A DNA stretch of 64,000 nt from assembly GCA_014804425.1 (NCBI GenBank), contig JAAUZV010000015.1, positions 95,955 to 159,954 on the forward strand, given 5' to 3'. Origin of the DNA: Lachnospiraceae bacterium (GTDB taxonomy: Bacteria > Bacillota > Clostridia > Lachnospirales > Lachnospiraceae). A program made the translations under genes and the position numbers. Shown here piece by piece: positions 25,561 through 34,713 of this stretch (position 1 is its first letter; each line of letters opens with the position of its first letter). Under the pieces are notes generated by a model. It searched no databases. It saw only the letters and a list, made by a program, of their open reading frames with translations, and was not told the DNA's origin.

Positions 25561-26622
25561 ATGGGCAGAGAAAAAGCGGTCGTCGGGCTTTCAGGAGGCG
25601 TGGATTCCGCAGTGGCGGCATATTTGCTGCAAAGACAGGGTTATGAGGTGCTCGGCGTCACCATGTGCGTGCTGGGAAAAGAAAATGAGGATGTGGAGGA
25701 GCGCATGGTCTCAGATGCGCGTGAGGTTGCAAAGGCGCTTGGCATACGGCATGAGACCGTCGATTTTACGGAAACATTCCGAGAACGCGTAGCGGATTAT
25801 TTTGCCGAAGAATATTTGCGCGGACGCACGCCGAATCCGTGTCTGATGTGTAACCGCTATGTCAAATGGGAAGCGGTGCTCGGTTATGCGAAAAGCGTGG
25901 GAGCGGAGTGGATGGCAACGGGACATTATGCGCGGATCGAGCGGAGGGATAACGGAAGATACGCCGTGCGTAATTCGGTGACGGCAGAAAAAGATCAGAC
26001 CTATGTGCTTTCCCGACTGACGCAGGAGCAGCTTGCCCGCACGCTGATGCCGGTCGGCGGCTATACGAAGGAGCAGGTGCGCGCGCTTGCGAAGGAGGCG
26101 GGCATTCCTGTCGCGGGAAAAAAGGACAGTCAGGAGATCTGCTTTATCCCCGACCACGACTATGCTGCGTTTATTGCGCGCCGGAGACCGGAAGCGGTGC
26201 GGGGAGAGGGAAATTTCGTAACGCCGGACGGCAGGGTGCTTGGGCGGCATAAAGGATTGATCCATTATACGGTCGGGCAGCGAAAAGGCTTGGGGATCGC
26301 GCTCGGGGAAAGAATGTTTGTTGAGCGCATCCTGCCTGAGACAAATGAGGTCGTGCTCGTGCCGGATGATGCGGTGTATTGCGACAGTCTGTTATGCGGG
26401 GATGTCAGCTTTATGGGAATCGAACCGATGCGGGAGGGAGAAGTAAGAAGGCTGACCGGAAAAATCCGTTATGCGCACAGGGGAGCGCCTGTGACAGTCA
26501 CCATGCTTGAGAACGGCTGCTTAAAGGCGGAATTTGAACAGCCTGTCCGCGCTGTTACGCCCGGACAGGCCGCCGTATTTTACGATGGGGAGTATCTTGC
26601 CTGCGGGGGCATCATAGATTGA
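25561..26622 (+). CDS. mnmA: tRNA-specific 2-thiouridylase
   Basis: About 353 aa. Adenylates and thiolates U34 of tRNA Lys, Glu and Gln. The PP-loop is VGLSGGVDSAVAAYLL; the catalytic cysteines are in NPCLMCNRYVKW and DSQEICFIPD; MATGHYARIE and YTVGQRKGLGIALG are conserved. ATG 25561 chosen; frames starting at 25505-25507 add a lysine-rich, unfamily-like N-terminus. The stop codon TGA is the first part of dispersed repeat copy A. Confidence 0.95.
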   Translation: MGREKAVVGLSGGVDSAVAAYLLQRQGYEVLGVTMCVLGKENEDVEERMVSDAREVAKALGIRHETVDFTETFRERVADYFAEEYLRGRTPNPCLMCNRYVKWEAVLGYAKSVGAEWMATGHYARIERRDNGRYAVRNSVTAEKDQTYVLSRLTQEQLARTLMPVGGYTKEQVRALAKEAGIPVAGKKDSQEICFIPDHDYAAFIARRRPEAVRGEGNFVTPDGRVLGRHKGLIHYTVGQRKGLGIALGERMFVERILPETNEVVLVPDDAVYCDSLLCGDVSFMGIEPMREGEVRRLTGKIRYAHRGAPVTVTMLENGCLKAEFEQPVRAVTPGQAAVFYDGEYLACGGIID

Positions 26623-26672
26623 AAAATTAAAAATTTTTCAATCGCGAGATTTGTGCTTACGCCCAAACTCGC
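26614..26672. repeat. Dispersed hairpin repeat, copy A (3' end of mnmA)
   Basis: Stem 1 GATTGAAAAATT (26617-26628) / AATTTTTCAATC (26632-26643); stem 2 GCGAG-TTTG (26644-26654) / CAAACTCGC (26664-26672). The first stem supplies the mnmA stop codon. Placed between convergent mnmA and hisJ, it may also serve as their terminator. Confidence 0.75.
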
Positions 26673-26689
26673 AGTTATGCGTCTAACTT

Positions 26690-27508
26690 TTATAACCTGA
26701 GGAATTCCGCCACGCGTTTTTCATAGACGCAGTAATAACGGAAACCGCATGAAGAAAGGATCTCGGCGGCCTCGGTAAAGTGAGCGCCGATGTCCTCCGG
26801 AGCATGCGCATCCGAGCCGATCGTGACGATCTCTCCGCCAAGCTCGCGGTAGCGGCTGAGAATCTCGGCACAGGGATTCGGTGCGTGAAGACCCTTGCGG
26901 AAGCCGGCGGTATTCAGCTCGATACCCTTCTCGTTTTCGATGAGGGTTTTTAGAATCACATCGATGATGTCGCGATAGTCCGCATAGGCATAGTTTTCAT
27001 TTTTGTTCGGACCGTAACGGACAACATAATCGAGATGCCCGTACACGTCAAAATTCGTATATTTTTTGAGATTATCTGCAATAGATGTAAAATACTCCCG
27101 ATAAGCCTCAGTCTCCGTGCGCCCTTCATAATAGGAGGGGTAATAAGGATCCTTGCCGTTTACCACATGGGAGGAGCCGATAACAAAATCAAAATCATAG
27201 CTGTTGACATATCGAGCGTTATTTCCTGATAAATGCGGCTGAAGGCCGAGCTCGACGCCGAATAAGAGCGTGATGCGGTCTCCATAGCGTTCTTTGCAGC
27301 GGATCAGGTCATACAGATAGGAATCTGTGTTGACCATGAATTTGCTGTCGGATTTGTGTTCCGGGTCCGGATAATCCATATCCATATGCTCGGTAAAGCA
27401 CATCTTCTTTAAGCCGAGTGCGATGCCTTTTTCGATCATCGCGTCCATGGGGGCATGGGAGTCTTCCGAATGGGAGGAGTGTAAATGACAGTCAGCATAT
27501 ATGGGCAT
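26690..27508 (-). CDS. hisJ: Histidinol-phosphatase, PHP family
   Basis: About 272 aa, minus strand. PHP-domain metal ligands: DCHLHSSHSEDS, CFTEHMDMDYPD, FVIGSSHVVNGKDPYY, FDVYGHLDYVVRYG and the final GSDAHAPEDIG. This is the HisJ/HisK type that dephosphorylates histidinol phosphate in histidine synthesis; no other his genes are nearby. Start at 27508, with AAGGAGTA upstream; the frame extends 31 codons further without support. Confidence 0.88.
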   Translation of the reverse strand: MPIYADCHLHSSHSEDSHAPMDAMIEKGIALGLKKMCFTEHMDMDYPDPEHKSDSKFMVNTDSYLYDLIRCKERYGDRITLLFGVELGLQPHLSGNNARYVNSYDFDFVIGSSHVVNGKDPYYPSYYEGRTETEAYREYFTSIADNLKKYTNFDVYGHLDYVVRYGPNKNENYAYADYRDIIDVILKTLIENEKGIELNTAGFRKGLHAPNPCAEILSRYRELGGEIVTIGSDAHAPEDIGAHFTEAAEILSSCGFRYYCVYEKRVAEFLRL

Positions 27509-27609
27509 AAAGACTACTCCTTTCTTTTTTATCCCTAAAATACCATATTTTACGCGATTTTTCAATTTCAGAAATTTAGAAAGTTTCTCAATAATTTTCA
27601 ATTTATATC

Positions 27610-27638
27610 TTGAATTTTGGCGGAATATTAGTTACAAT
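27610..27638 (+). promoter_or_regulatory. gap: gap promoter
   Basis: TTGAAT (27610-27615), 17-base spacer, TACAAT (27633-27638), about 90 bases before the start codon. Confidence 0.7.
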
Positions 27639-27730
27639 AATCGTGCTGATAGAATTTTGGTAAATCTTGGATGCATCGTGCATTTCCGGACAAGCCAAAA
27701 TAATATAAAATATGTAGGAGGATTCTTAAA

Positions 27731-28732
27731 ATGGCAGTAAAAGTAGCAATCAATGGTTTCGGTCGTATCGGTCGTCTTGCATTCAGACAGATGTTTGGTG
27801 CAGAGGGATACGATGTGGTAGCAATCAACGACTTAACATCTCCGAAGATGTTAGCGCATCTGTTAAAGTATGACTCTTCTCAGGGTAAATATGCAAAGGC
27901 AGATACGGTATCGGCAGGCGAGGATTCCATCACGGTTGACGGCAAGACACTGAAGATTTACAAAGAGCCGGATGCAAACAACTGTCCGTGGGGCGAGCTG
28001 GGCGTAGACGTAGTTCTTGAGTGCTCCGGTTTCTATACCTCCAAGGAGAAAGCACAGGCACACATCAATGCAGGTGCAAAGAAGGTTGTCATTTCCGCTC
28101 CGGCAGGCAATGATCTTCCGACGATCGTATACAATGTAAACCACACGACCTTAAAGCCGACGGATACCATCATTTCCGCAGCTTCCTGCACGACGAACTG
28201 CTTAGCTCCGATGGCAAAGGCATTGAATGATCTTGCAGGCATCAAGTCCGGTATCATGAGCACGATCCATGCATACACGGGTGATCAGATGATCCTTGAC
28301 GGTCCTCAGAGAAAGGGTGATTTAAGAAGATCCCGCGCAGGCGCTGTCAATATCGTTCCGAACTCCACAGGTGCAGCAAAGGCAATCGGCCTTGTTATTC
28401 CTGAGCTGAACGGCAAGCTGATCGGCTCCGCACAGCGTGTACCGACCCCGACCGGTTCTACCACGATCCTTGTAGCAACGGTTGAGAAGTCCGTAACGAA
28501 GGAAGAGATCAATGCAGCAATGAAGGCAGCAGCAACCGAGTCCTTCGCTTATAACGAGGATGAGATCGTATCTTCCGACATCGTAGGAAGCACCTACGGC
28601 TCCATCTTTGATGCAACACAGACGATGGTTGGCGAGGACAATCTGGTACAGGTTGTTTCCTGGTATGACAATGAGAATTCCTACACAAGCCAGATGGTTC
28701 GTACCATTAAGTATTTTGCAGAGTTAGCATAA
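27731..28732 (+). CDS. gap: Glyceraldehyde-3-phosphate dehydrogenase, type I
   Basis: 333 aa. Oxidises and phosphorylates glyceraldehyde-3-phosphate with NAD. The Rossmann start [16 protein letters not shown], catalytic [12 protein letters not shown] and the DNENSY near the C-terminus are intact. Codon use is visibly more restricted than in neighbours, as expected for a highly expressed gene. GTAGGAGG lies before the ATG. First of a glycolytic run; its own terminator follows. Confidence 0.98.
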   Translation: MAVKVAINGFGRIGRLAFRQMFGAEGYDVVAINDLTSPKMLAHLLKYDSSQGKYAKADTVSAGEDSITVDGKTLKIYKEPDANNCPWGELGVDVVLECSGFYTSKEKAQAHINAGAKKVVISAPAGNDLPTIVYNVNHTTLKPTDTIISAASCTTNCLAPMAKALNDLAGIKSGIMSTIHAYTGDQMILDGPQRKGDLRRSRAGAVNIVPNSTGAAKAIGLVIPELNGKLIGSAQRVPTPTGSTTILVATVEKSVTKEEINAAMKAAATESFAYNEDEIVSSDIVGSTYGSIFDATQTMVGEDNLVQVVSWYDNENSYTSQMVRTIKYFAELA

Positions 28733-28767
28733 TCAGAGTGCGGCTCTCATGAAGAAGTAGGCCTAGC

Positions 28768-28800
28768 AAAGGTCCGGTCTTTAGGGACCGGACCTTTCTT
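28768..28800 (+). terminator. gap: Terminator after gap
   Basis: AAAGGTCCGGTC (28768-28779) and GACCGGACCTTT (28786-28797) are perfect complements; a short T-rich tail follows. Confidence 0.85.
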
Positions 28801-28827
28801 TTGAAAAAATGTTCAGGAGGAAAGAAA

Positions 28828-30051
28828 ATGGGATTAAATAAGAAATCCGTAGATGATATTCAGGCAGCAGGAAAGCGTGTGCTTGTAAGATGTGACTTTA
28901 ATGTTCCGTTAAAGAACGGTGAGATTACCGATGAGACCCGTATCGTGGCTGCATTGCCGACGATCCAGAAGCTGATCAACGACGGTGGAAAGGTGATTCT
29001 TTGCTCCCACCTCGGTAAAGTAAAGAACGGACCGAACGAGGGAGAGTCCTTAGCGCCGGTTGCGAAGAGATTATCCGAGAAGCTCGGCAAGGAAGTAAAC
29101 TTTGTTGCTGATTACAACGTAACGGGAGCGGATGCGACCGCAGCGGTAGCGGCAATGAAGGAAGGCGATGTGGTTCTTTTACAGAATACGCGTTTCCGCG
29201 GTTCTGAGGAGACAAAGAACGGCGAGGCATTCAGCAAAGAGCTTGCTGATCTTTGTGATATTTATGTATGCGATGCATTCGGTTCTTCCCACAGAGCGCA
29301 TGCTTCCGTTGCCGGTGTGACGGATGTGGTCCGCGCAAAGGGCGGCGAGTGTGCAGTCGGTTATCTGATGCAGAAAGAGATCAATTTCCTCGGCAATGCC
29401 GTAGAGAATCCGGTGAGACCGTTCGTTGCGATCCTTGGCGGCGCGAAGGTTGCGGATAAGCTGAATGTCATCAATAACCTGTTAGAGAAGTGCGATACGC
29501 TCATCATCGGCGGTGGTATGGCATTTACTTTCTTAAAGGCAAAGGGCTATGAGATCGGAAAGTCTCTGGTTGATAACGAGAAGCTTGATTACTGTAAGGA
29601 AATGGTGGAAAAGGCAGAGAAGCTCGGCAAGAAGCTGCTTCTCCCGATTGATACGACCGTAGCGGATTCCTTCCCGGATCCGATCGACGGACCGATCGAG
29701 GTATCCTATGTCGATGCGGACAAGATTCCGGCGGATAAAGAGGGTCTGGACATCGGACCGAAGACGGCGGAGCTGTATGCAGATGCTGTTAAGAGTGCAA
29801 AGACGGTTGTATGGAACGGACCGATGGGCGTATTTGAGAATCCGACGCTGGCAGCGGGCACGATTGCCGTTGCAAAGGCACTGGCGGCTACCGATGCGAC
29901 CACGATCATCGGCGGCGGTGATTCCGCAGCAGCGGTCAACCAGTTAGGATTTGCAGATAAGATGAGCCATATTTCCACAGGCGGCGGCGCATCCCTTGAG
30001 TTCCTTGAGGGCAAGGAGCTTCCGGGCGTTGTGGCAGCGGATGACAAGTAA
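28828..30051 (+). CDS. pgk: Phosphoglycerate kinase
   Basis: About 407 aa. ATP-forming step of lower glycolysis. [50 protein letters not shown] and [13 protein letters not shown] mark both lobes. ATG 28828 after AGGAGGAAAG. Sits 95 bases after gap and is followed by tpiA. Confidence 0.98.
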   Translation: MGLNKKSVDDIQAAGKRVLVRCDFNVPLKNGEITDETRIVAALPTIQKLINDGGKVILCSHLGKVKNGPNEGESLAPVAKRLSEKLGKEVNFVADYNVTGADATAAVAAMKEGDVVLLQNTRFRGSEETKNGEAFSKELADLCDIYVCDAFGSSHRAHASVAGVTDVVRAKGGECAVGYLMQKEINFLGNAVENPVRPFVAILGGAKVADKLNVINNLLEKCDTLIIGGGMAFTFLKAKGYEIGKSLVDNEKLDYCKEMVEKAEKLGKKLLLPIDTTVADSFPDPIDGPIEVSYVDADKIPADKEGLDIGPKTAELYADAVKSAKTVVWNGPMGVFENPTLAAGTIAVAKALAATDATTIIGGGDSAAAVNQLGFADKMSHISTGGGASLEFLEGKELPGVVAADDK

Positions 30052-30101
30052 TATGAGCGACACTCATATTACTGAAAATTCCGTGCAGGAACGGAATTTT
30101 T
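30048..30101 (+). terminator. Two hairpins between pgk and tpiA
   Basis: GTAATATGAG/CTCATATTAC (30048-30057, 30063-30072) includes the pgk stop codon; AAAATTCCGT/ACGGAATTTT (30075-30084, 30091-30100) ends in Ts and is the better terminator. They may set the pgk:tpiA ratio. Confidence 0.7.
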
Positions 30102-30154
30102 GAAATAGGGCGAATATAGATTTGGAATAGATTTTTTATCAAAGGAGAATGATC

Positions 30155-30901
30155 ATGGCAAGAAGAAAAATTGTAGCGGGCAACTGGAAAATGAACATGA
30201 CGCCGAGTCAGGCAGTTGCACTGTGTGCAGAGTTAAAGGATCTGGTAAAGTCCGATGATGTGGACGTCGTATACTGCGTTCCTGCGATCGACATCGTACC
30301 GGTTGTAGAGGCGGTAAAGGGAACGAATGTTGCGGTAGGCGCGGAGAATATGTATTTTGAGGAAAAGGGCGCTTACACCGGAGAGATTTCGGCAGCGATG
30401 CTTGTGGATGCAGGCGTGAAGTATGTCATCATCGGTCACTCCGAGAGACGTGATTATTTTAAGGAGACGAATGAACTGTTAAATAAGAAAGTAAAGAAGG
30501 CATTTGAGGCAGGACTGACGCCGATCCTTTGCTGCGGCGAGACGTTAGAGCAGAGAGAAATGGGTGTAACGATGGATTGGATCCGTCTGCAGATCAAGTC
30601 CGATCTTGTCGGCATTACTGCAGATCAGGTAAAGAGCATGGTTATCGCTTATGAGCCGATCTGGGCGATCGGAACGGGCAAGACCGCGACGACAGAGCAG
30701 GCGCAGGAAGTATGCAAGGGTGTGCGTGACTGCATCGCAGAGATGTATGACGCTGCTACGGCGGAGGCTGTCCGCATTCAGTACGGCGGTTCCGTGAATG
30801 CAGGCAATGCTGCAGAGTTGTTTGCACAGCCGGATATTGACGGCGGATTGGTCGGCGGCGCTTCCTTAAAGGCTGAGTTCGGCAAGATCGTGAATTATTA
30901 A
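30155..30901 (+). CDS. tpiA: Triosephosphate isomerase
   Basis: About 248 aa TIM barrel interconverting dihydroxyacetone phosphate and glyceraldehyde-3-phosphate. The N-terminal AGNWKMN (catalytic Lys), VIIGHSERR (His), [12 protein letters not shown] (Glu) and YGGSVNAGN phosphate loop are present. ATG 30155 is 7 bases after AAAGGAG; an in-frame ATG at 30149 is too close. Confidence 0.97.
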   Translation: MARRKIVAGNWKMNMTPSQAVALCAELKDLVKSDDVDVVYCVPAIDIVPVVEAVKGTNVAVGAENMYFEEKGAYTGEISAAMLVDAGVKYVIIGHSERRDYFKETNELLNKKVKKAFEAGLTPILCCGETLEQREMGVTMDWIRLQIKSDLVGITADQVKSMVIAYEPIWAIGTGKTATTEQAQEVCKGVRDCIAEMYDAATAEAVRIQYGGSVNAGNAAELFAQPDIDGGLVGGASLKAEFGKIVNY

Positions 30902-30955
30902 TTTGCTTCGCAAATGAATCATCAGGAATGATCGATCTAGGGTAATATACATTTC

Positions 30956-31001
30956 AAAAAAGAAATGCAGAGGAGGGCTTTGCCGCTGCATTTCTTTTTT
31001 T
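30956..31001 (+). terminator. tpiA: Terminator after tpiA
   Basis: AAAAAAGAAATGCAG (30956-30970) pairs with CTGCATTTCTTTTTT (30986-31000). Confidence 0.85.
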
Positions 31002-31019
31002 GAGTCATGGCGGGAGGAT

Positions 31020-31086
31020 GTAGATTGAAAAATCAAAGATTTTTCAATCGGCGAATTTGTTCGCTTTGTTGTTGACAGCATGGAGG
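31020..31086 (+). repeat. Dispersed hairpin repeat, copy B (ends in an SD)
   Basis: Stem 1 GATTGAAAAATC (31023-31034) / GATTTTTCAATC (31038-31049); stem 2 GCGAA/TTCGC (31051-31055, 31060-31064); then TTGACAGCATGGAGG, the ribosome site of the next gene. Compared with copy C it lacks the middle ~30 bases. Confidence 0.75.
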
Positions 31087-31092
31087 TTCAGA

Positions 31093-31857
31093 GTGGACGA
31101 ATATAAGGAGATGCTGGATCGATTTGTACGGGAAAGCAAGGAGATATTGGGGGATGAGCTTGTCGGTATTTATCTTCACGGCTCTGCCGTAATGGGATGT
31201 TTTCATGCACAAAAGAGCGACATTGATCTCATGGTTGTGATCAAAGAGGAGATTTCCGATGAATGCAAGCGGAAGTTCATGGATATGGTGGTAGAATTGA
31301 ATGCACAGGCTCCCGAAAAAGGAATTGAGGTCAGTATTGTCAGAGAGAGCGTGTGCAGACCGTTTGTCTATCCGACGCCTTTTGAGCTTCATTTTTCTAT
31401 CACGCATCTGAACTGGTACCGGCAGGATGCAGATGACTATATTCAAAAAATGAAGGGAACGGATAAAGATTTAGCCGCGCATTTTACGATCATTTATCAC
31501 AGAGGCAGGACACTCTGCGGAAAAGGGATCGGGGATGTTTTTTCTGAGGTTGACCGGGCGTATTATTTGGACAGCATTTTGTCTGATATAGAGAATGCGG
31601 CGGAGGAGATTGCGGAACAGCCCGTCTATATGATCCTGAATCTGTGCCGGGTGCTGGCGTACAAAAGAGATCAGCTGATCTTATCAAAAAAAGAAGGCGG
31701 GGAATGGGGACTTACCAATATCCCCGAACAATATGGGGAACTGCTGGTGTCTGCGATGGACGCGTATCGCACGGGGGATGCGATGCGGTTTGACAGAGCA
31801 CAGGCAAAAAAGTATGCCGAATATATGCTGGAGCAGATAAAGGACAAAAACGCATAG
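31093..31857 (+). CDS. ANT(3'')/ANT(9)-like aminoglycoside nucleotidyltransferase homologue
   Basis: About 254 aa. The nucleotidyltransferase core LHGSAVMGCFHAQKSDIDLM (GS-x9-D-x-D) and the following DUF4111-like helical domain resemble the streptomycin/spectinomycin adenylyltransferases AadA and ANT(9). Whether it confers resistance cannot be read from sequence; chromosomal homologues of unknown substrate are common. GTG 31093 is chosen because GGAGG (31082-31086), supplied by repeat copy B, lies 6 bases upstream. It interrupts the glycolytic run between tpiA and gpmI. Confidence 0.8.
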   Translation: MDEYKEMLDRFVRESKEILGDELVGIYLHGSAVMGCFHAQKSDIDLMVVIKEEISDECKRKFMDMVVELNAQAPEKGIEVSIVRESVCRPFVYPTPFELHFSITHLNWYRQDADDYIQKMKGTDKDLAAHFTIIYHRGRTLCGKGIGDVFSEVDRAYYLDSILSDIENAAEEIAEQPVYMILNLCRVLAYKRDQLILSKKEGGEWGLTNIPEQYGELLVSAMDAYRTGDAMRFDRAQAKKYAEYMLEQIKDKNA

Positions 31858-31892
31858 GGGAAGAAAGAATTCCAAGAGTGACTTAGGCGGGG

Positions 31893-31921
31893 TTGACAAT
31901 TTGGGAAAGAAGTATTAAGAT
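31893..31921 (+). promoter_or_regulatory. Promoter of the lipoprotein gene
   Basis: TTGACA (31893-31898), 17-base spacer, TAAGAT (31916-31921). Confidence 0.75.
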
Positions 31922-31966
31922 TACTTCTTGTAACAAATATTTATGAAATCAAGGGAGAATGAAATC

Positions 31967-32470
31967 ATGAAGAAGAAATTGGGTTCTATTTTACTCGTAT
32001 GCGCAATGCTGCTCACACTTGCAGCATGCGGAAGCAAGGGTACGCCGGTGTTACATTATGATCTTCCGGAAGGCTTCACGGAGCAGTCTGACGGTATGTA
32101 TTATGCGCCGGATTTCCCGAATGACACTGCGAACATCAACATTATGGAGTCTCAGGAAGATCAGGTAACGTTCTCGTACACGAAGGACAGCTTCTGCGAG
32201 GCGGTAGAGTATCTGTATGAGCAGACCTATGGCTATGAGGTCGATGTGAATTGTACAGAGTTTACCAAGTCTGAGTTAAACGGCTGCAAGACGCTGACGA
32301 TCAGAGCATCCTACACGCTGCTTGGCATGGAGATCGAGCAGGTTCAGTTTGCGGTTGAGGTCGGAAAGAACAAAGTCACAACGATCACTTATACGCAGCA
32401 GGCTGGCGGCGGATGGACGGATGCGTTTAATGCCAGCATTGATTCCATGAGCATCGAATACGTGAAATAA
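31967..32470 (+). CDS. Lipoprotein homologous to the kinase extracellular domain
   Basis: About 167 aa. Signal peptide with lipobox LTLAAC, then a single domain (about 30-167). That domain aligns along its whole length with the C-terminal extracellular domain of the next gene: PEGF-EQSDG, PNDTANINIM, EVDVNCTEFTKSELNG, EIEQVQFAVE and KVTTIT are shared or nearly so. No known family recognised. GGGAG precedes ATG 31967; a terminator follows, so it is a separate transcript from the kinase. A free, membrane-tethered copy of a kinase sensor domain suggests a competing or co-sensing role. Confidence 0.85.
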   Translation: MKKKLGSILLVCAMLLTLAACGSKGTPVLHYDLPEGFTEQSDGMYYAPDFPNDTANINIMESQEDQVTFSYTKDSFCEAVEYLYEQTYGYEVDVNCTEFTKSELNGCKTLTIRASYTLLGMEIEQVQFAVEVGKNKVTTITYTQQAGGGWTDAFNASIDSMSIEYVK

Positions 32471-32530
32471 GTCTATGCGGGATCGTAAGTCCGGTTTGGT
32501 CAGGACATCGCAATGAAAATGAAGGAAAGA

Positions 32531-32567
32531 AAAAAGAGACTGCTGCGTTTGCGGCAGTCTTTTTTTT
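32531..32567 (+). terminator. Terminator after the lipoprotein gene
   Basis: AGAGACTGC pairs with GCAGTCTTT across TGCGTTTGCG, followed by eight Ts (32560-32567). Confidence 0.8.
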
Positions 32568-32616
32568 AGAAATTATTGTTTTTTATCGGATAAAGCATAG
32601 AAAAGTAGAAAAAATA

Positions 32617-32625
32617 TGCTATACT
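32617..32625 (+). promoter_or_regulatory. Extended -10 promoter of the kinase gene
   Basis: TGC-TATACT (32617-32625) is an extended -10; no good -35 at 17 bases. Confidence 0.5.
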
Positions 32626-32675
32626 GAATAAAATAGGATTGATTGCGGTCAGAGGAGTGTCTGGGGAGGATGAGT

Positions 32676-34619
32676 ATGGAGATTCATGAGCTGTGTCCGG
32701 GCTGTATGAGCAGAGTCACGGAAGAACAAATGCATAGCGGATGCCCACACTGCGGCTATCGTTTGCCGGTGCCCGGCGAGCTTGCGCCGCATATATTAAC
32801 GCCGCACACGGTTCTGCAGGGGAAATATATGATCGGCAGAATGCTGGGAGCGGGCGGCTGCGGCATTACTTATCTGGGCTATGACCTGAACCTGGAGCTG
32901 CGGATTGCGATCAAAGAGTATTATCCTGTCGGGTTTGTCAACAGGGATACAGGCAGCAGCAATACGGTGATCTCCGAAGAAGGGGACAAGGGCGTATTTT
33001 TTTCGGACGGAAAAAAGAAATATATTCAGGAAGCGAGAATGCTTGCGCGATTTGCGGGGCTTAGGAATATTGTGTCCGTGCGCGATTATTTTGAAGAGAA
33101 TAATACCTGCTACATTATCATGGAGTATCTTGACGGAGAGACGCTGAAAAGCTACCTTACGCGAAGGGGCGGAAGACTCTCCTGCAGTGAGATCATGCGG
33201 ATGTTACAGCCGCTGCTCGCGTCCTTAAACGAAGTACACAGTCAGGGCATGATCCATCGTGACATCAGCCCGGATAATATTATGATCTTGAAGGACGGCA
33301 CCTTGAAACTGCTGGATTTCGGTTCGGCACGGGATATGGCGGGCAGCGCCGAGAGGAGCGCTTCGGTGATGCTCAAGCCGGGCTATGCGCCGGAGGAACA
33401 ATATCGGATTTATGGCATGCAGGGATCATGGACGGATGTGTATGCGCTGTGTGCGACGATCTATCGATGCTTAACGGGTCATACGCCCGTTGATGCGCTG
33501 TCAAGGAAAGAGCATGATACGCTGATTCCGCCGTCACAGTACGGTGCGGCGCTGACGCCCGTACAGGAGGCGGCGCTGTTAAAGGGGATGGCGGTGGATG
33601 CGGGCATGCGTTATAAGACGATCGGTGAGTTTTATCGGGGCTTTTACTGCAACGAGATTCCCGTAGCACAGCCTGTTCAGGTAAGCGGTCCGCAGCAGCC
33701 GGGGAACGGCTTAAACGTGCCGCAGTGGGGGAGCACCGGACAGGGAATGCCGCAGCGGGCAGGGGGCGGACAGCAGAACAGACTGCAATATCCCGCATAT
33801 CAGGTGACAGAGCAGTCTTCCTATGTGTTGCAGGCAGGAGCAAAGAAACGAATCAGCAAGGCTGCGATCATCTCCGCCCTGGCAGTAGCCGCAGTTCTTT
33901 TCATCGTGCCGGTTATTTTGGCATTCACGGGAAGACAGAGAGGTTCCGGGGAAGAAGAGGCATGGTCGCCGGGAGAGCAGGCAAGCGGGGAAACACACAT
34001 CGGTGGAGCGCCCCTTGAAGGAAATCCGGGCAACGGGAATGATCTTTCGCAGGATGGCGGAACAGATCAGGCTCAAAATGGGCTGCAGGGAGGCGTAACC
34101 CTGCCGAACGGATTGACACAGAATGCACAGGGCAGTGAGCCGGAAAGCGGCGGGCACGGATTGTCGCAGAGCCTTGGCGGAGATCCGCAGCAGACCGGGG
34201 GACCGCGGCTTCGCTATGAGGTTCCGGAAGGGTTTGTGGAACAGTCGGAAGGATTTTATCTGGCACCGAATTATCCGAATGACACGTCGAATATTAATAT
34301 TATGACGTCGGAGAACGATCCCGTCACATTTCAATATACGGAAGAAACCTTCTGTTACATGTTGGAAAGCCTTTACAGTGAATATTACGACGTTGAGGTA
34401 GATGTGAAGTGCACCGAGTTTACCAAAACGACGATCAACGGCTATAATGCACTGATCGTCCGCATCAACTATGAGCTGATGGGGATTGCGCTGGAGCAGG
34501 TGCAGTGCTCGGTGGAGACGGAAAAGGATAAGGTGACGACGATCACAATGTCGCAGCCTGCGGGAAGCGGATGGATGGATGCGTTTGAGCGCGTTCTGGA
34601 TTCGATTCGGGTGGAATAA
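32676..34619 (+). CDS. Transmembrane Hanks-type Ser/Thr kinase with zinc ribbon and lipoprotein-like sensor domain
   Basis: About 647 aa. Order: zinc ribbon (CPGCM...CPHCG, residues ~5-30), kinase domain (~45-320) with GAGGCGITYLG, AIKEYYP (lysine), IHRDISPDN and LLDFGSARD, a Gln/Gly/Pro-rich linker, one transmembrane helix (AAIISALAVAAVLFIVPVIL, ~390-412), an acidic/Gly/Gln-rich extracellular linker and a ~135-residue C-terminal domain (RYEVPEGFVEQSEGFYLAPN...) homologous to the preceding lipoprotein. No PASTA repeats, so it differs from PrkC. ATG 32676 lies 6 bases after GGAGG. Confidence 0.9.
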   Translation: MEIHELCPGCMSRVTEEQMHSGCPHCGYRLPVPGELAPHILTPHTVLQGKYMIGRMLGAGGCGITYLGYDLNLELRIAIKEYYPVGFVNRDTGSSNTVISEEGDKGVFFSDGKKKYIQEARMLARFAGLRNIVSVRDYFEENNTCYIIMEYLDGETLKSYLTRRGGRLSCSEIMRMLQPLLASLNEVHSQGMIHRDISPDNIMILKDGTLKLLDFGSARDMAGSAERSASVMLKPGYAPEEQYRIYGMQGSWTDVYALCATIYRCLTGHTPVDALSRKEHDTLIPPSQYGAALTPVQEAALLKGMAVDAGMRYKTIGEFYRGFYCNEIPVAQPVQVSGPQQPGNGLNVPQWGSTGQGMPQRAGGGQQNRLQYPAYQVTEQSSYVLQAGAKKRISKAAIISALAVAAVLFIVPVILAFTGRQRGSGEEEAWSPGEQASGETHIGGAPLEGNPGNGNDLSQDGGTDQAQNGLQGGVTLPNGLTQNAQGSEPESGGHGLSQSLGGDPQQTGGPRLRYEVPEGFVEQSEGFYLAPNYPNDTSNINIMTSENDPVTFQYTEETFCYMLESLYSEYYDVEVDVKCTEFTKTTINGYNALIVRINYELMGIALEQVQCSVETEKDKVTTITMSQPAGSGWMDAFERVLDSIRVE

Positions 34620-34620
34620 A

Positions 34621-34675
34621 AAAGATTTGCGCATAGCGCAAATCTTTCAAAGAAATGCCGAAGGCATTTCTTTTG
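34621..34675 (+). terminator. Double hairpin after the kinase gene
   Basis: AAAGATTTGCG/CGCAAATCTTT (34621-34631, 34637-34647) and AAAGAAATGCC/GGCATTTCTTT (34649-34659, 34663-34673). The second ends in TTTT and is the likelier terminator. Confidence 0.7.
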
Positions 34676-34713
34676 GGATTAAATATAAAAAAGAAAGGAT
34701 TGGGAGTAATCAA

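Noticed and set aside
31072..31077. TTGACA in repeat copy B as a promoter
   Set aside because: No -10 element at a workable distance; the same letters occur in copy C within the repeat body.
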